A DNA stretch of 64,000 nucleotides from WHTX01 sp038255145 (GTDB taxonomy: Bacteria; Actinomycetota; Acidimicrobiia; Acidimicrobiales; CAIXPF01), in contig JBBSLP010000007.1 of the NCBI GenBank assembly GCA_038255145.1, positions 1 through 64,000 of the forward strand, read 5' to 3'. Below are positions 50,478 through 59,432 of the stretch, piece by piece. Under the pieces are notes generated by a model. It was not told the origin of the DNA, did no database searches, and saw only the letters and a list, made by a program, of their open reading frames with translations. The translations under genes and the position numbers were made by a program. Position 1 is the first letter of the stretch, and each line of letters starts with the position of its first letter.

Positions 50478-51833
50478 ATGACGCCGATCCTGGAACGCAT
50501 CTTCTGCTGTCGCAGCCTGCGCCTCGACCAGGTCGAGCTCGTCGGCTTCGACATGGACTACACCCTGGCCGTGTACCGCCAGGCCGAGATGGAGCGCCTG
50601 GCGACGGACGCCACGCTGCGCCGCCTGGTCGAGGCCGGCTACGCCGAGCAGCTGCTGGAGGTGACCTGCCCGTGGGACTTCCCCATCCGCGGCCTGCTGG
50701 TGGACCTCGAGGAGGGCAACGTCCTCAAGATGGACCGGTTCCGCTACGTGAAGGTCGGCTACCACGGCCTGCGTCGCCTCACCCGGGCCGAACGCCAGCG
50801 CTACGAGGGCCGCCGACCCCGCCTGGGCAACGAGCGCTACCGGTGGATCGACACCGCCTACTCGCTACCCGACGTGGCCGTGTACGTGGCCGCCATCGAC
50901 CTGCTCGAGCAGCGGGGACCTGTGGACCACCGCCAGCTGTGGGAGGACGTGCGCCGCTGCGCCGACGTGGCCCACCAGTCGGGGGAGATCTACGAGGCCG
51001 TGCTCGGTGACCTCGACCGCTACGTCACCCCCGACCCCGACATGGTGCCCATGCTCGAGCGGTTGCGGCGTTCGGGCAAGCGCACCTTCCTGCTCACCAA
51101 CTCGCCGGCGTCCACCACCCAGGCCCTGATGGGTCGGCTGCTGGGCGGCGACGAGGCCGACACCACCTGGCGCCAGCACTTCGACGTGGCCATCGCCGAT
51201 GCCCGCAAGCCGCTGTGGTTCACCGGGGACCGGCCCTTCGGCGACGCCGAGGAGCCGGACCGCCCCGTCGAGCGCCTCGAGCAGGGGCGGCTCTACCACG
51301 GAGGCAACCAGGCCGACTTCGAGCGCCTGGTCGGTGGGGTGGGTGGGCCCCGGGTGCTGTACGTGGGCGACCACATCTACGGCGACGTGCTGCGGGCCAA
51401 CGTGGAGAGCGGCTGGCGCACGTGCATGGTCGTGGGGGAGATGGCCGAGGAGCTGATCGTGGGTAGCGGCCAGGGCGGTGCCCTGGCCCGCATCGATGCC
51501 CTCGACGCCGAGGTGCAGGAGCTCTACGACGCCGTGCGGGCCCGCGAGGCCGGGGTCGACGCCCAGGGCCTGGGGCTCGACGACCCCGTGCTGCGGCGGG
51601 CGGTGGAGCGGGCCCGGGTCTTCGAGGAGGAGCGCGACGCCATCGAGACCGAGGTCGACCGGGTGCTGCACCCGTACTGGGGCTCGCTGTTCAAGGCCGG
51701 TACCGAGCTGTCCATGTTCGGGGCCCAGGTGGAGAAGTACGCCTGGCTCTACACGACCCGGGCCTCCAACCTGGGCGGCTATTCCCCGTTCCACTTCTTC
51801 CGCTCCCCCCGGGCCCGCCTCCCCCACGAGTGA
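50478..51833 (+). CDS. HAD-IG family 5'-nucleotidase
   Basis: This 451-residue enzyme belongs to the HAD-IG (cytosolic purine 5'-nucleotidase/NT5DC-like) family, best known in eukaryotes but present in some bacteria. Motif I is VGFDMDYTLAVY, motif II FLLTNSP, motif III lies near RKPLWFTGDRPF, and motif IV is VLYVGDHIYGDVLRANVESGWRT. The C-terminus keeps the LFKAGTELSMFGAQVEKYAWLYTTRASNL block. It is expected to dephosphorylate IMP/GMP-like nucleotides. Confidence 0.9.
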   Translation: MTPILERIFCCRSLRLDQVELVGFDMDYTLAVYRQAEMERLATDATLRRLVEAGYAEQLLEVTCPWDFPIRGLLVDLEEGNVLKMDRFRYVKVGYHGLRRLTRAERQRYEGRRPRLGNERYRWIDTAYSLPDVAVYVAAIDLLEQRGPVDHRQLWEDVRRCADVAHQSGEIYEAVLGDLDRYVTPDPDMVPMLERLRRSGKRTFLLTNSPASTTQALMGRLLGGDEADTTWRQHFDVAIADARKPLWFTGDRPFGDAEEPDRPVERLEQGRLYHGGNQADFERLVGGVGGPRVLYVGDHIYGDVLRANVESGWRTCMVVGEMAEELIVGSGQGGALARIDALDAEVQELYDAVRAREAGVDAQGLGLDDPVLRRAVERARVFEEERDAIETEVDRVLHPYWGSLFKAGTELSMFGAQVEKYAWLYTTRASNLGGYSPFHFFRSPRARLPHE

Positions 51834-51864
51834 GCGCGGGGCCGGTGGGCAGCCGGTGGCCGGC

Positions 51865-52374
51865 TCAGCGGGTCTGGCCGGCCTGGTGTTCGCGGTCGGC
51901 GCGCTTGCCCCGGTAGACCCGCAGGTCGATGCCCCGTACGGCGTTGGGCCGGTCCTCGGGCACCAGGTGGAACAGCATGCGGGGCTCCGTGGCCATGTTG
52001 GCCAGGAAGGCCTCCACGGCGGCGTCGTTGGCGGGGTCGCCCCGGCCCACGTACTTGGTGGCCAGGCGGCGGTTGACGGGGGCGATGTCGAACTCGGGCG
52101 GCTCGTGCACCGTCACCCGCCCGTCGACGCCCACGTGGCCCGTCCACGGCGAGGTGGCCTCGATGCACAGCGACGCCCGGGGGTCGTGGCGCAGCTGGCG
52201 GCACCACACCCGGGTGGTGGTGCCGGTCAGCCAGAAGCCTGGTGTGGTGCCGCCTTCCCACAGGAACCACACGGGCACGGTGTAGGGCATGCCGTCGCGT
52301 CGCAACGACGCCAGCACCCCGATGTGGGGCTGTTCCAGGAACTCGGCCATGTCGGCCGGGGCCATGCGGCTCAT
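51865..52374 (-). CDS. Pyridoxamine 5'-phosphate oxidase-fold protein (FDOR-like)
   Basis: This 169-residue split-barrel protein has AEFLEQPHIGVLASLRRDGMPYTVPVWFLWEGG, VWCRQLRHDPRASLCIEAT and a C-terminal GIDLRVYRG. It belongs to the actinobacterial F420/FMN-binding PNPOx-like group rather than PdxH. The cofactor is not certain; nearby LLM enzymes make F420 plausible. It lies ten bases downstream of the hydrolase gene on the same strand. Confidence 0.82.
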   Translation of the reverse strand: MSRMAPADMAEFLEQPHIGVLASLRRDGMPYTVPVWFLWEGGTTPGFWLTGTTTRVWCRQLRHDPRASLCIEATSPWTGHVGVDGRVTVHEPPEFDIAPVNRRLATKYVGRGDPANDAAVEAFLANMATEPRMLFHLVPEDRPNAVRGIDLRVYRGKRADREHQAGQTR

Positions 52375-52384
52375 CAGCGCTCCG

Positions 52385-53200
52385 TCATGAGGCGAGGAAG
52401 GCGGTGATGACCTCGGCGGCCCGGTCGGGCTGCTCGTAGGGGAGCATGTGGCCGGCCCCTTCCACCAGCTCGACCCGGGAGTCGCCGATGAGCTCGCCGT
52501 AGCGGGCGGCGTAGGCCGGGCTGAACAGGTGGTCCTGGGCCCCCCACAGCACCAGGGTGGGGGTGCTCAGGCGGTACAGCCGCTTGGACAGGCGCCGGTT
52601 GGGGATGGGGAAGAGGATCTTGCCCGCCGTGCCCAGGCGGCGGGCGTTGGTGACCAGGAAGGTCTTGAGGGCCTCGTCGTCGCTGAAGTCGGCTCCCCCG
52701 GCCAGGAAGCGCTCCCCGGTCTCGGCGTCGGCGAAGAGGACCTGGGCCAGCTCGAAGGGCAACATGGCGAAGATGTCGGGGACGGGCTCCTCCTCGAGCC
52801 ACAACCCCGCTGCCCCCACCAGCACCAACCGGTCGATGCCCTTGGGGTTCAGCGCCGCCATCTCGGCCGCGACCATGCCCCCCATGGAGTGGCCGATCAC
52901 GTGGGGGCGCTCGAGGCCGAGGGCGTCGATCACGTCCCAGCCGTGGAGGGCGAAGTCCAACATGTCCTCGATGGAGCCCTCGGTGGGCTCGTCCCCGAAG
53001 CCGGGCCACTCGGACGCGAACACGTGGAACCGTGCACCCAGCTGTTCCAGCAGCGGCTCACGGGGGTAGAGGCCGCCGGCGCCGTGGAACCAGACCACCG
53101 CCGGGCTGCCCGCTGACCCCCAGGTGCGGACCTTGGCGGCGGTGCCCTTGGCCGTGGTGATGGTGCGGGTCTCGCCGCTGGTGTCGGTCACGGTGGTCAT
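52385..53200 (-). CDS. Alpha/beta hydrolase
   Basis: This 271-residue hydrolase has the oxyanion region WFHGAGG, nucleophile elbow GHSMGGM (Ser), acid in WGAQDHLF and His in EGAGHMLPYEQP. It starts at ATG 53200, three bases from the stop of the preceding LLM oxidoreductase gene, so the two are in one operon. This pairing suggests a small catabolic pathway in which a monooxygenase product is hydrolysed; the compound is unknown. Confidence 0.92.
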   Translation of the reverse strand: MTTVTDTSGETRTITTAKGTAAKVRTWGSAGSPAVVWFHGAGGLYPREPLLEQLGARFHVFASEWPGFGDEPTEGSIEDMLDFALHGWDVIDALGLERPHVIGHSMGGMVAAEMAALNPKGIDRLVLVGAAGLWLEEEPVPDIFAMLPFELAQVLFADAETGERFLAGGADFSDDEALKTFLVTNARRLGTAGKILFPIPNRRLSKRLYRLSTPTLVLWGAQDHLFSPAYAARYGELIGDSRVELVEGAGHMLPYEQPDRAAEVITAFLAS

Positions 53201-53201
53201 G

Positions 53202-54512
53202 TCAGGCACCACCGGCGGGGGCGGCCGCACCCCGGGCCCGGGCGGGGTCGGTGGGGACGCGGGCGTCGTCGAACGACGAGCCCGTCTGCTCGACCCGGCT
53301 CTTCAGCGGCTTGCACCACCAGCGGTCGTCGCTGTCGGGGTACTCGTCACCCCAGATGCCCTTGACCCGGGGCAGCACCTTCTCGGCGAACAGCTGGGTC
53401 GAGTAGCGGGTCTTCCAGTCCGGCATGTTGCCCATGTGCATGAGGGCGAACACGGTGCCGACCCGCAGTGACTTGACCATGTGCTCGGTCTGCTCGGCCA
53501 CGGTGTCGGGGCTGCCGGCGATGACGAAGCCGCCCTCGACCAGATCCTTCCAGGTGAGCGTGGAGAACATCTCCATGTTCTCCTTGCGCAGCTGGTTGAG
53601 CTTGCCCGCCTTGATCGTCTCCACCGTGCGGTAGCCGGGGGGATCGGAGAAGCCCGGGTACACGTGCAGGCAGCGGTTGAAGAAGTAGAGGATGTGCTCG
53701 GCGTAGAGCTCCTCGGCCTGGGCGTCGGTCTCGGCCACGCAGAAGATCTGGGCGAAGGAGGCCCGCCCGGGCGATTCGTCCCGATCGCTCTGCGCCACCC
53801 GGTCCCAGTAGCCGTCGAGCAGGATCTGGCCGCCCTTGTACCCGCCGAAGGACAGGTACGAGTAGTTGTAGTCGTGCTCCAGGCAGAAGTCCCACGTCTC
53901 GATGGAGCCGCCGCCGGGGATGTAGATGGGCGGGTGGGGCTTCTGGATCGGCTTGGGCCAGCAGTTCACGTAGCGCAGCTGGTTGTACTTGCCGTCGAAG
54001 GCGAAGGGCTCGTCCGCGGCCCACGCCTTCATGATCAGGTCGTGGTTCTCGGTGTACTTGTCCCTGGTGAGGGCGGGGATCTGGCCGTAGCAGAAGTTGG
54101 TGTCCATGGGCGTGCCCACGGGGAAGCCGGCCACCAGGCGCCCACCGGAGATGCAGTCGAGCATCGCGAACTCCTCGGCCACCCGGAGGGGGGGGTTGTA
54201 GAGGGCGATGGAGTTGCCGATCACGCACAGCGCGGCGTCCGACGTCCGCCGGGCCAGCCCGGCGGCGATGATGTTCGGCGACGGCATGATGCCGTAGCCG
54301 TTCTGGTGGTGCTCGTTGACGCCGATGCCGTCGAACCCGACGCTGTCGGCGAACTCGAGCTGGTCCATGTAGGTGTTGTAGAGCTCGTTGGCCCGCTCGG
54401 GGTCGAACAGCGAGCTGGGGATGTCCACCCAGACCGAGCGGTTCTGCTCCCGGAAGTCATCGGGCAGATCGGGCCAGGGCATCAGGTTGAACCAGACGAA
54501 CTTCACCGACAT
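53202..54512 (-). CDS. LLM-class flavin-dependent oxidoreductase
   Basis: This 436-residue luciferase-fold enzyme has the Asp-rich N-terminus VKFVWFNLMPWPDLPDDF, GFDGIGVNEHHQNGYGIMPSPNIIAAGLARRT, LRVAEEFAMLDCISGGRLVAGFPVGTPMDTNF and HPPIYIPGGGSIETWDF. The EHH and the GGR..G.PVG patterns match FMN-using bacterial luciferase relatives. Its stop is followed directly by the alpha/beta hydrolase start. Substrate unknown. Confidence 0.9.
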   Translation of the reverse strand: MSVKFVWFNLMPWPDLPDDFREQNRSVWVDIPSSLFDPERANELYNTYMDQLEFADSVGFDGIGVNEHHQNGYGIMPSPNIIAAGLARRTSDAALCVIGNSIALYNPPLRVAEEFAMLDCISGGRLVAGFPVGTPMDTNFCYGQIPALTRDKYTENHDLIMKAWAADEPFAFDGKYNQLRYVNCWPKPIQKPHPPIYIPGGGSIETWDFCLEHDYNYSYLSFGGYKGGQILLDGYWDRVAQSDRDESPGRASFAQIFCVAETDAQAEELYAEHILYFFNRCLHVYPGFSDPPGYRTVETIKAGKLNQLRKENMEMFSTLTWKDLVEGGFVIAGSPDTVAEQTEHMVKSLRVGTVFALMHMGNMPDWKTRYSTQLFAEKVLPRVKGIWGDEYPDSDDRWWCKPLKSRVEQTGSSFDDARVPTDPARARGAAAPAGGA

Positions 54513-54589
54513 GCGACGGACCCCCTCCGTGGCGACGTGCCGAGACGGAGGATAGGTGCTGCCTCGGCCGGCGGTTGCAGAATGTGGAC

Positions 54590-55147
54590 GTGCACCTCGA
54601 CGAGCTCGACGCCCTGGTCCGCGGCCGCCGTACCAACCTGCGGGTCGACCCCGACCGACCCGTCCCCCCCGAGCTGGTCGAACGCCTGTGCACCCTGGCC
54701 ACCTGGGCCCCCAACCACCATCGCACCTGGCCGTGGCGCTTCGCCGCCCTCACCGGCGACGCCCGGGCCCGCCTGGGTGACGCCATCGGCGACTTCCAGG
54801 AAGCGGCCGGCGACGCCGAGGCCAAGGTGACCAAGTCCCGCGCCAAGTACCTGCGGGCCCCGGTGGTGCTGCTGGTGGCGTGCTCGCCCGATCCCGACCC
54901 CCGCCGGGCCGTCGAGGACCGCGACGCCGTGGCCGCCGCCGTGCAGAACCTGCTGCTGGGGGCCACGGCCGCCGGCCTGGCCAGCTACTGGGGCACGGGG
55001 CTGGTCACCGACGTGGCCGCCGTGCGCGAGCTGTGCGGCTTCGCGCCTGGTGACCACGTCGTGGCCGCCATCTACCTGGGCTGGCCCCTCGACGGCGGCC
55101 CCGAGGCCCCGGCCCGGCCCGCCCCGGTGCTGCACCTCGTCTCGTGA
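54590..55147 (+). CDS. Nitroreductase-family protein (YdjA-like)
   Basis: This 185-residue FMN reductase has RGRRTNLRV (FMN phosphate contact), ATWAPNHHRTWPWRF, EDRDAVAAAVQNLLLGATAAGLASYWGTG and the C-terminal IYLGWP. GTG 54590 is preferred because CAGAAT stands six bases upstream, a leaderless arrangement; a TTG at 54575 is possible. The start of the following GNAT remnant overlaps its stop (GTGA). Confidence 0.88.
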   Translation: MHLDELDALVRGRRTNLRVDPDRPVPPELVERLCTLATWAPNHHRTWPWRFAALTGDARARLGDAIGDFQEAAGDAEAKVTKSRAKYLRAPVVLLVACSPDPDPRRAVEDRDAVAAAVQNLLLGATAAGLASYWGTGLVTDVAAVRELCGFAPGDHVVAAIYLGWPLDGGPEAPARPAPVLHLVS

Positions 55148-55403
55148 GCGCGCTGGCGTTCCGGCGGGCGGTCCGGGCCGATGTGGGCGCCATCGTCCAC
55201 CTGCTGGCTGACGACGTGCTCGGCCGGACCCGGGAGCGGGACGAGGACCCGCTACCCCCCGCCTACCTGGCCGCCTTCGAGGCCATCGACGCCGACCCCG
55301 GGTCGACGCCCAACGCTTCTACGGCCGCCTCGGTTTCGTCGCCACCCATGAAGGCATGAAAGCTGACGCTCGACTGACATCCATGATCCTGCTTGTCCCG
55401 TGA
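55144..55403 (+). pseudogene. GNAT acetyltransferase keeping only its two ends
   Basis: The first 54 codons encode a normal GNAT N-terminus (LAFRRAVRADVGAIVHLLADDVLG, PLPPAYLAAFEAIDADPG). Near 55305-55311 the frame jumps to QRFYGRLGFVATHEGMK, the usual GNAT C-terminus, and ends at 55403. About 60-70 residues between, including the acetyl-CoA-binding loop, are missing. The remnant still begins in GTGA overlap with the nitroreductase gene, so the operon was once intact. Confidence 0.82.
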
Positions 55404-55671
55404 CGCTCTGCACACATTGACGTCTCGGTCGCCTGCCGCATAGCACGTACAGGTGTGCGCTGAACCGGCACTTCGGTCGCGCATCGGCGTGGATCCTGAT
55501 CACATCTGCAGGTCAGAGCGACACCGCCACCGTGCGCGGCGCGCGTAATTCGGCCTTCACCGTGGAGACCCAGGGTGGCAACTGGGGCTGACAAGGCTCG
55601 CTGCACCGCTCGGACCGCCGGAACTTCGGCTCCGATAGCGGCGCGACGTCGTCTCCACAGGAGCAGATGAC
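55404..55671. other. Intergenic region without a supported gene
   Basis: No convincing gene. One plus-strand frame near 55486-55591 reads SAGQSDTATVRGARNSAF and a few more residues before a stop, which may be a remnant. Base composition is less GC-biased than in the flanking genes, consistent with decayed sequence. Confidence 0.35.
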
Positions 55672-55976
55672 ATGTTTCACATGGGCTGGTTCACCACCAA
55701 AGGGTGGCGCGTCTACGGCTGGAACGACCAGTGGTCGGGCAGCGCCGGGCGCGAGTTCGGCACCCCCCAGCTCATGATCGACATGGTGACGTCGCTGGAG
55801 CGGGCCGGGTTCGACTACCTCATGCTCGAGGATGCATCGGTGCTGCCCGACACCTTCGAAGGTGGCTTCGGCTACTCGGTCGAGGCCGGCACCACCCGCC
55901 TCGACCCCATGCCCCTCGTGCCCCTCCCGGCGACTACCCGTACGAGACCTTCCGCGACAACCTGCTGGCCTTCTGA
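55672..55976 (+). pseudogene. NtaA/SnaA/DszA-family monooxygenase keeping only its two ends
   Basis: The first 85 codons encode a typical FMN-dependent monooxygenase N-terminus (MFHMGWFTTKGWRVYGWNDQWSG, GTPQLMIDMVTSLERAGFDYLMLEDASVLPD, EAGTTRLDPMPLVPL). Near 55927 the frame jumps to GDYPYETFRDNLLAF and a stop, the exact C-terminus of this family. About 350 codons are missing. GGAG precedes the ATG. The clean loss with both ends kept implies one internal deletion. Confidence 0.83.
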
Positions 55977-56055
55977 CCCCGAGCGCGGTGCCGCCCGCCC
56001 CTCGACCGGGGCGGGCCGCAGTGCGTCCGGTCGACGGTCGCGTCCGGGTGGCGGG

Positions 56056-57258
56056 TCAGCTGAAGGCGGAGATGCCGGTGATGGCCTGGCCCAGGACCAG
56101 GGTGTGGATCTCGTTGGTGCCCTCGTAGGTGTAGACCGACTCGAGGTTGTTCATGTGGCGGATGACGGGGTACTCGAGGGTGATCCCGTTGGCTCCCAGC
56201 ACCGAGCGGGCCTCGCGGGCGATCCACAGGGCCTCGCGCACGTTGTCGAGCTTGCCGAAGCTGACCAGGGCCGAGGTGATGTTGCCCTGATCCTTCATGC
56301 GCCCCAGGTGCAGGGACAACAGGGCGGCCTTGTTCACCTTGACCATCATCTCCACCAGCTTGCGCTGGGTGAGCTGGAAGCTGGCGATGGGCTTGCCGAA
56401 CTGCTCCCGGCTGATGGCGTACTCGCGGGCAGCCTCGTAGCAGGCCCGGCCCGCTCCTGTTGCCCCCCAGAGGATGCCGTAGCGGGCCTCGTTCAGGCAC
56501 GACAGCGGCCCCCGCATGGAGGCGATGCCGGGCAGGGCCGCGCTGGAGGGCAGGCGCACCCCGTCGAGCACCAGCTCGGAGGTGATGGACGCCCGCAGGG
56601 ACAGCTTGCGGTGGATGTCGTTGGCGGTGAAGCCGGGGGTGTCGGTGGGCACGACGAAGCCCCGGATGAGGCCGTCGTCGCAGCGAGCCCACACCACGGC
56701 CACGTCGGAGATGCCGCCGTTGGTGATCCACATCTTGGTGCCGTCGACGACCCAGTCGCCTCCCGGCTGCTGCACAGCCCGGGTGCGCATGGAGCTGGGA
56801 TCGGAGCCCGAGTCGGGCTCGGTCAGGCCGAAGCAGCCGATGGCCTCGCCGGCAGCCATGCGGGGCAGCCACTCCTGCTTCTGCTCCTCCGAGCCGTAGG
56901 CCCAGATGGGGAACATGGCCAGCGAGCCCTGCACGGACACGAAGCTGCGGGCACCGGAGTCACCGGCTTCGAGCTCGAGGCAGGCCAGGCCGTAGGCCAC
57001 CGCACTGGTGCCGGCGCAGCCGTAGCCCTGCAGGTGCATGCCCAGCAAGCCCAGGGCGCCGAACTCCTTGGCCATCTCCTTGGGGAAGGTGCCCCGTTCG
57101 AACCAGTCGGCCACGTCGGGCAGGATGCGGTCGCCCACGAACTGGCGCACCGTGGACTGGATCAGCCGCTCGTCGTCGTCGAGCAGCCGGTCGAGCTCGA
57201 GGAAGTCGTTGGGGTCACCCTGGCGACCGGCGTGGCGCGTGCCGTGGGTCTCACTCAT
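56056..57258 (-). CDS. gcdH: Acyl-CoA dehydrogenase, glutaryl-CoA dehydrogenase type
   Basis: This 400-residue flavoenzyme follows glutaryl-CoA dehydrogenase closely: LRASITSELVLDGVRLP, MRGPLSCLNEARYGILWGATGAGRACYEAAREYAISREQFGKPI, RMKDQGNITSALVSFGKLDNVREALWIAREARSVLGANGI and the catalytic Glu in YTYEGTNEIHTLVLGQAITGISAF. It likely converts glutaryl-CoA to crotonyl-CoA in lysine or aromatic breakdown. AATACT six bases before the ATG suggests a leaderless message. Confidence 0.88.
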   Translation of the reverse strand: MSETHGTRHAGRQGDPNDFLELDRLLDDDERLIQSTVRQFVGDRILPDVADWFERGTFPKEMAKEFGALGLLGMHLQGYGCAGTSAVAYGLACLELEAGDSGARSFVSVQGSLAMFPIWAYGSEEQKQEWLPRMAAGEAIGCFGLTEPDSGSDPSSMRTRAVQQPGGDWVVDGTKMWITNGGISDVAVVWARCDDGLIRGFVVPTDTPGFTANDIHRKLSLRASITSELVLDGVRLPSSAALPGIASMRGPLSCLNEARYGILWGATGAGRACYEAAREYAISREQFGKPIASFQLTQRKLVEMMVKVNKAALLSLHLGRMKDQGNITSALVSFGKLDNVREALWIAREARSVLGANGITLEYPVIRHMNNLESVYTYEGTNEIHTLVLGQAITGISAFS

Positions 57259-57264
57259 GGTCCC

Positions 57265-57270
57265 AGTATT
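57265..57270 (-). promoter_or_regulatory. -10 box of gcdH
   Basis: AATACT on the minus strand with a six-base spacer to the ATG at 57258. Confidence 0.45.
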
Positions 57271-57302
57271 ACCCAGGCGGCGCCCGGCATACCGGGGCCG
57301 TG

Positions 57303-58022
57303 TCAGCCGAGGACGTTGAACTCGATCCGGCGGTTCAGGGCCCGGCCTTCGACGGTGTCGTTGGTGGCCCGGGGCTTGGTCTGGCCATAGCCGGTGGCCA
57401 CGACCAGGGCGGGGTCGATGCCCTGGGCCACGAGGCGGTCGCGCACCACGTCGGCCCGCTGCTGGCTGATGCGCAGGTTCGAATCGGGGGTGCCGTTGGT
57501 GTCGGTGTGCCCAGCCACCTCGACGCGCACGCCGGGGTGGGTGCGCAGCTCGGCCGCCACCCGGTCGACGAGCTCGAGGCCGTCGGCGTCGAGGTTGGTG
57601 GTGTCGGGCTTGAACAACGATGCCGACTCGGCGCTGATGGCGGTGAGGCTGGCCCGCAGCTGGGCGACCGTGGTGGTCGGTGCCGTGGTGGCGACGGGCT
57701 CGCCGGCCACGGTGGTGGGGGCCTCGGGTGTGACGGCGGTGGTCGTGGTCACGGGGTCCCCAGCCAGCGTCGACACGGGACCGCCCCGGGCACCGGGGGT
57801 CACCAGGGGGGCGTCCTCGGCCGATGTCGTGGCCGTGGACACCGTGCCCGGCGCGCCGACCACGCTCTGTCCGGTGGGGACGAGCTCACCGAGCTCGCGC
57901 ACGGGGCCGCCGCCGCAGCCCGCGGCCACCGCGGCCAGCAGCAGCGCCAACGCGGCCACCCCCTGCCGGGCGGGAGGCTGCCGTGTTCCCCCACTGCTCG
58001 TCTCGTCCTCGGGTGTGCTCAT
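57303..58022 (-). CDS. OmpA-family peptidoglycan-binding lipoprotein
   Basis: This 239-residue protein has a signal peptide with lipobox-like VAAGC (LLLAAVAAGCGGG), a Thr/Pro/Ala-rich linker of about 90 residues and an OmpA/MotB C-terminal domain: VEVAGHTDTNGTPDSNLRISQQRADVVRDRLVAQGI and GYGQTKPRATNDTVEGRALNRRIEF, with the Asp and Arg that hold diaminopimelate. It probably ties the membrane to peptidoglycan. The ATG at 58022 is chosen for the signal peptide length. Confidence 0.88.
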   Translation of the reverse strand: MSTPEDETSSGGTRQPPARQGVAALALLLAAVAAGCGGGPVRELGELVPTGQSVVGAPGTVSTATTSAEDAPLVTPGARGGPVSTLAGDPVTTTTAVTPEAPTTVAGEPVATTAPTTTVAQLRASLTAISAESASLFKPDTTNLDADGLELVDRVAAELRTHPGVRVEVAGHTDTNGTPDSNLRISQQRADVVRDRLVAQGIDPALVVATGYGQTKPRATNDTVEGRALNRRIEFNVLG

Positions 58023-58194
58023 GGCGTTCCCGTTGCTCGCGGTGGTGCCGTCGCCCGGTTCGGGCATCGTCCGCGGAGCCTACGCCTCCGATCGCCCCAG
58101 GTGGGGGACCTGTGGGACGCATCGGGAGCGGGCCAGGGTGGGCCGCCGGCCTGGCGGCCCACCCTCTGGCTCAGCAGTTGGTCACGTCAGGTGA

Positions 58195-59253
58195 TCAGGC
58201 GCAGAGACCCCGGTTCTGGTCCCAGGCGCAGTGTCAGCAGTTCCCGGGACCACACGATGAAGGCGTCGTCGTCATAGGCCGGCGACACCAGGTCCTTGAT
58301 GCCCCCGCCGCCGACCCACCAGCCGTCGGTGGCCGAGCCGTCGCCGCCGACCTTGTCCTTGCCCACGAAGCCGCTGCCCTTGCTGACCGACGACATGAAC
58401 TCGTACTTCACCGACTCCTTCATGCCGTTCTCGGCCGACTCGGTGATGGACTGGGTGCAGGGCACCCCGGTGGACATCACGATGAAGACGGCGGGGTCCT
58501 TGGCGGCGATGGTGGTGAGCGGGTCCTTGACCGAGGGGGCCTGGGTCTCGATCTGCTCGGTGATGTAGTCGAAGCGGTCCTTGTTGGAGGACTGGGCGAT
58601 GTAGGCCTTGACGGCGCTGTCGTAGGCCTTGCCGAAGTCGTTGTTCATGACGAGGGCGGCCACCTTGACCTTGCCCCCGTCGGGGGCGAGCTCGTCGAGG
58701 CGCTGCTCGATGAAGCCACCCCAGAGCACGGCTTCGGTGTTGTAGGCCATCTGCAGCCCCGTCGTCCACGGGTGGTTGACGGGGTCACCCCCAGGCCGGG
58801 TGACCGGTCATGGCCAGGATGTTGGGGATGCCGCGCTGGTTCAGCTTGTCGTAGGTCTTCATCACGTTGGCCGAGCCGAGGGACCACAGGTCGAAGACCT
58901 TGTCCGAGTCGATCAACTCGTCCACGAGCGGGATGGTGCGGGCGGCGTCGTCGCCGTCGTCCTTGGCGATGTAGTCGATCTTATGGGTCTTGCCCAGGGA
59001 GTCCTCGAAGGCCCTTCCGCGCTGTAGTGGTCGAAGATCGGCACCATGCCCTTGGCGATGAAGCCGTGGTCGGCCGTGGTGCCCGACAGCGAGATGGTCT
59101 GGCCGATCTTGATCGAGGTGTCGCTCAGGCCCTCGGTGTCGGACCAGCCGGCGGGGCAGGTGGACAGATCGATGGTGAAGCCCTCGGGCCCGGTGACGGT
59201 CTGCCGTCGGCCGACTTGCGCGTCGATCTCATCGGGTGGGTCCTCCCCGTCAT
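58195..59253 (-). pseudogene. Broken copy of the substrate-binding lipoprotein gene
   Basis: Pieced together across frames this is a paralogue of the intact gene at 59433-61040: TVTGPEGFTIDLSTCPAGWSDTEGLSD, IDYIAKDDGDDAARTIPLVDELIDSDKVFDLWSLGSAN, HPWTTGLQMAYNTEAVLWGGFIEQ and onward. It lacks the signal peptide and N-terminal linker. Frame changes occur near 59208 and 59012 and by an extra G near 58788-58792. About 125-130 residues are deleted near 58230-58237, where WSRELL is joined to the C-terminus CAWDQNRGLCA. It is a non-functional duplicate. Confidence 0.88.
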
Positions 59254-59432
59254 GCGTGCAGCGCCGCCGGGTGGAAGGGAGACCCGTGGGCGTCCCTCGG
59301 CGCGGTGACGGGGAACGCTACTGACAGTGTGTCCCTACGTCGTGTGGTGGCCACGGGGCCGGGCGCGCCGAGGGCCCCCGGCGGTTGGCCGGGGGCCCTC
59401 GTGGATGCGCTCAGCTCAGGGTGAGCTGTTGG

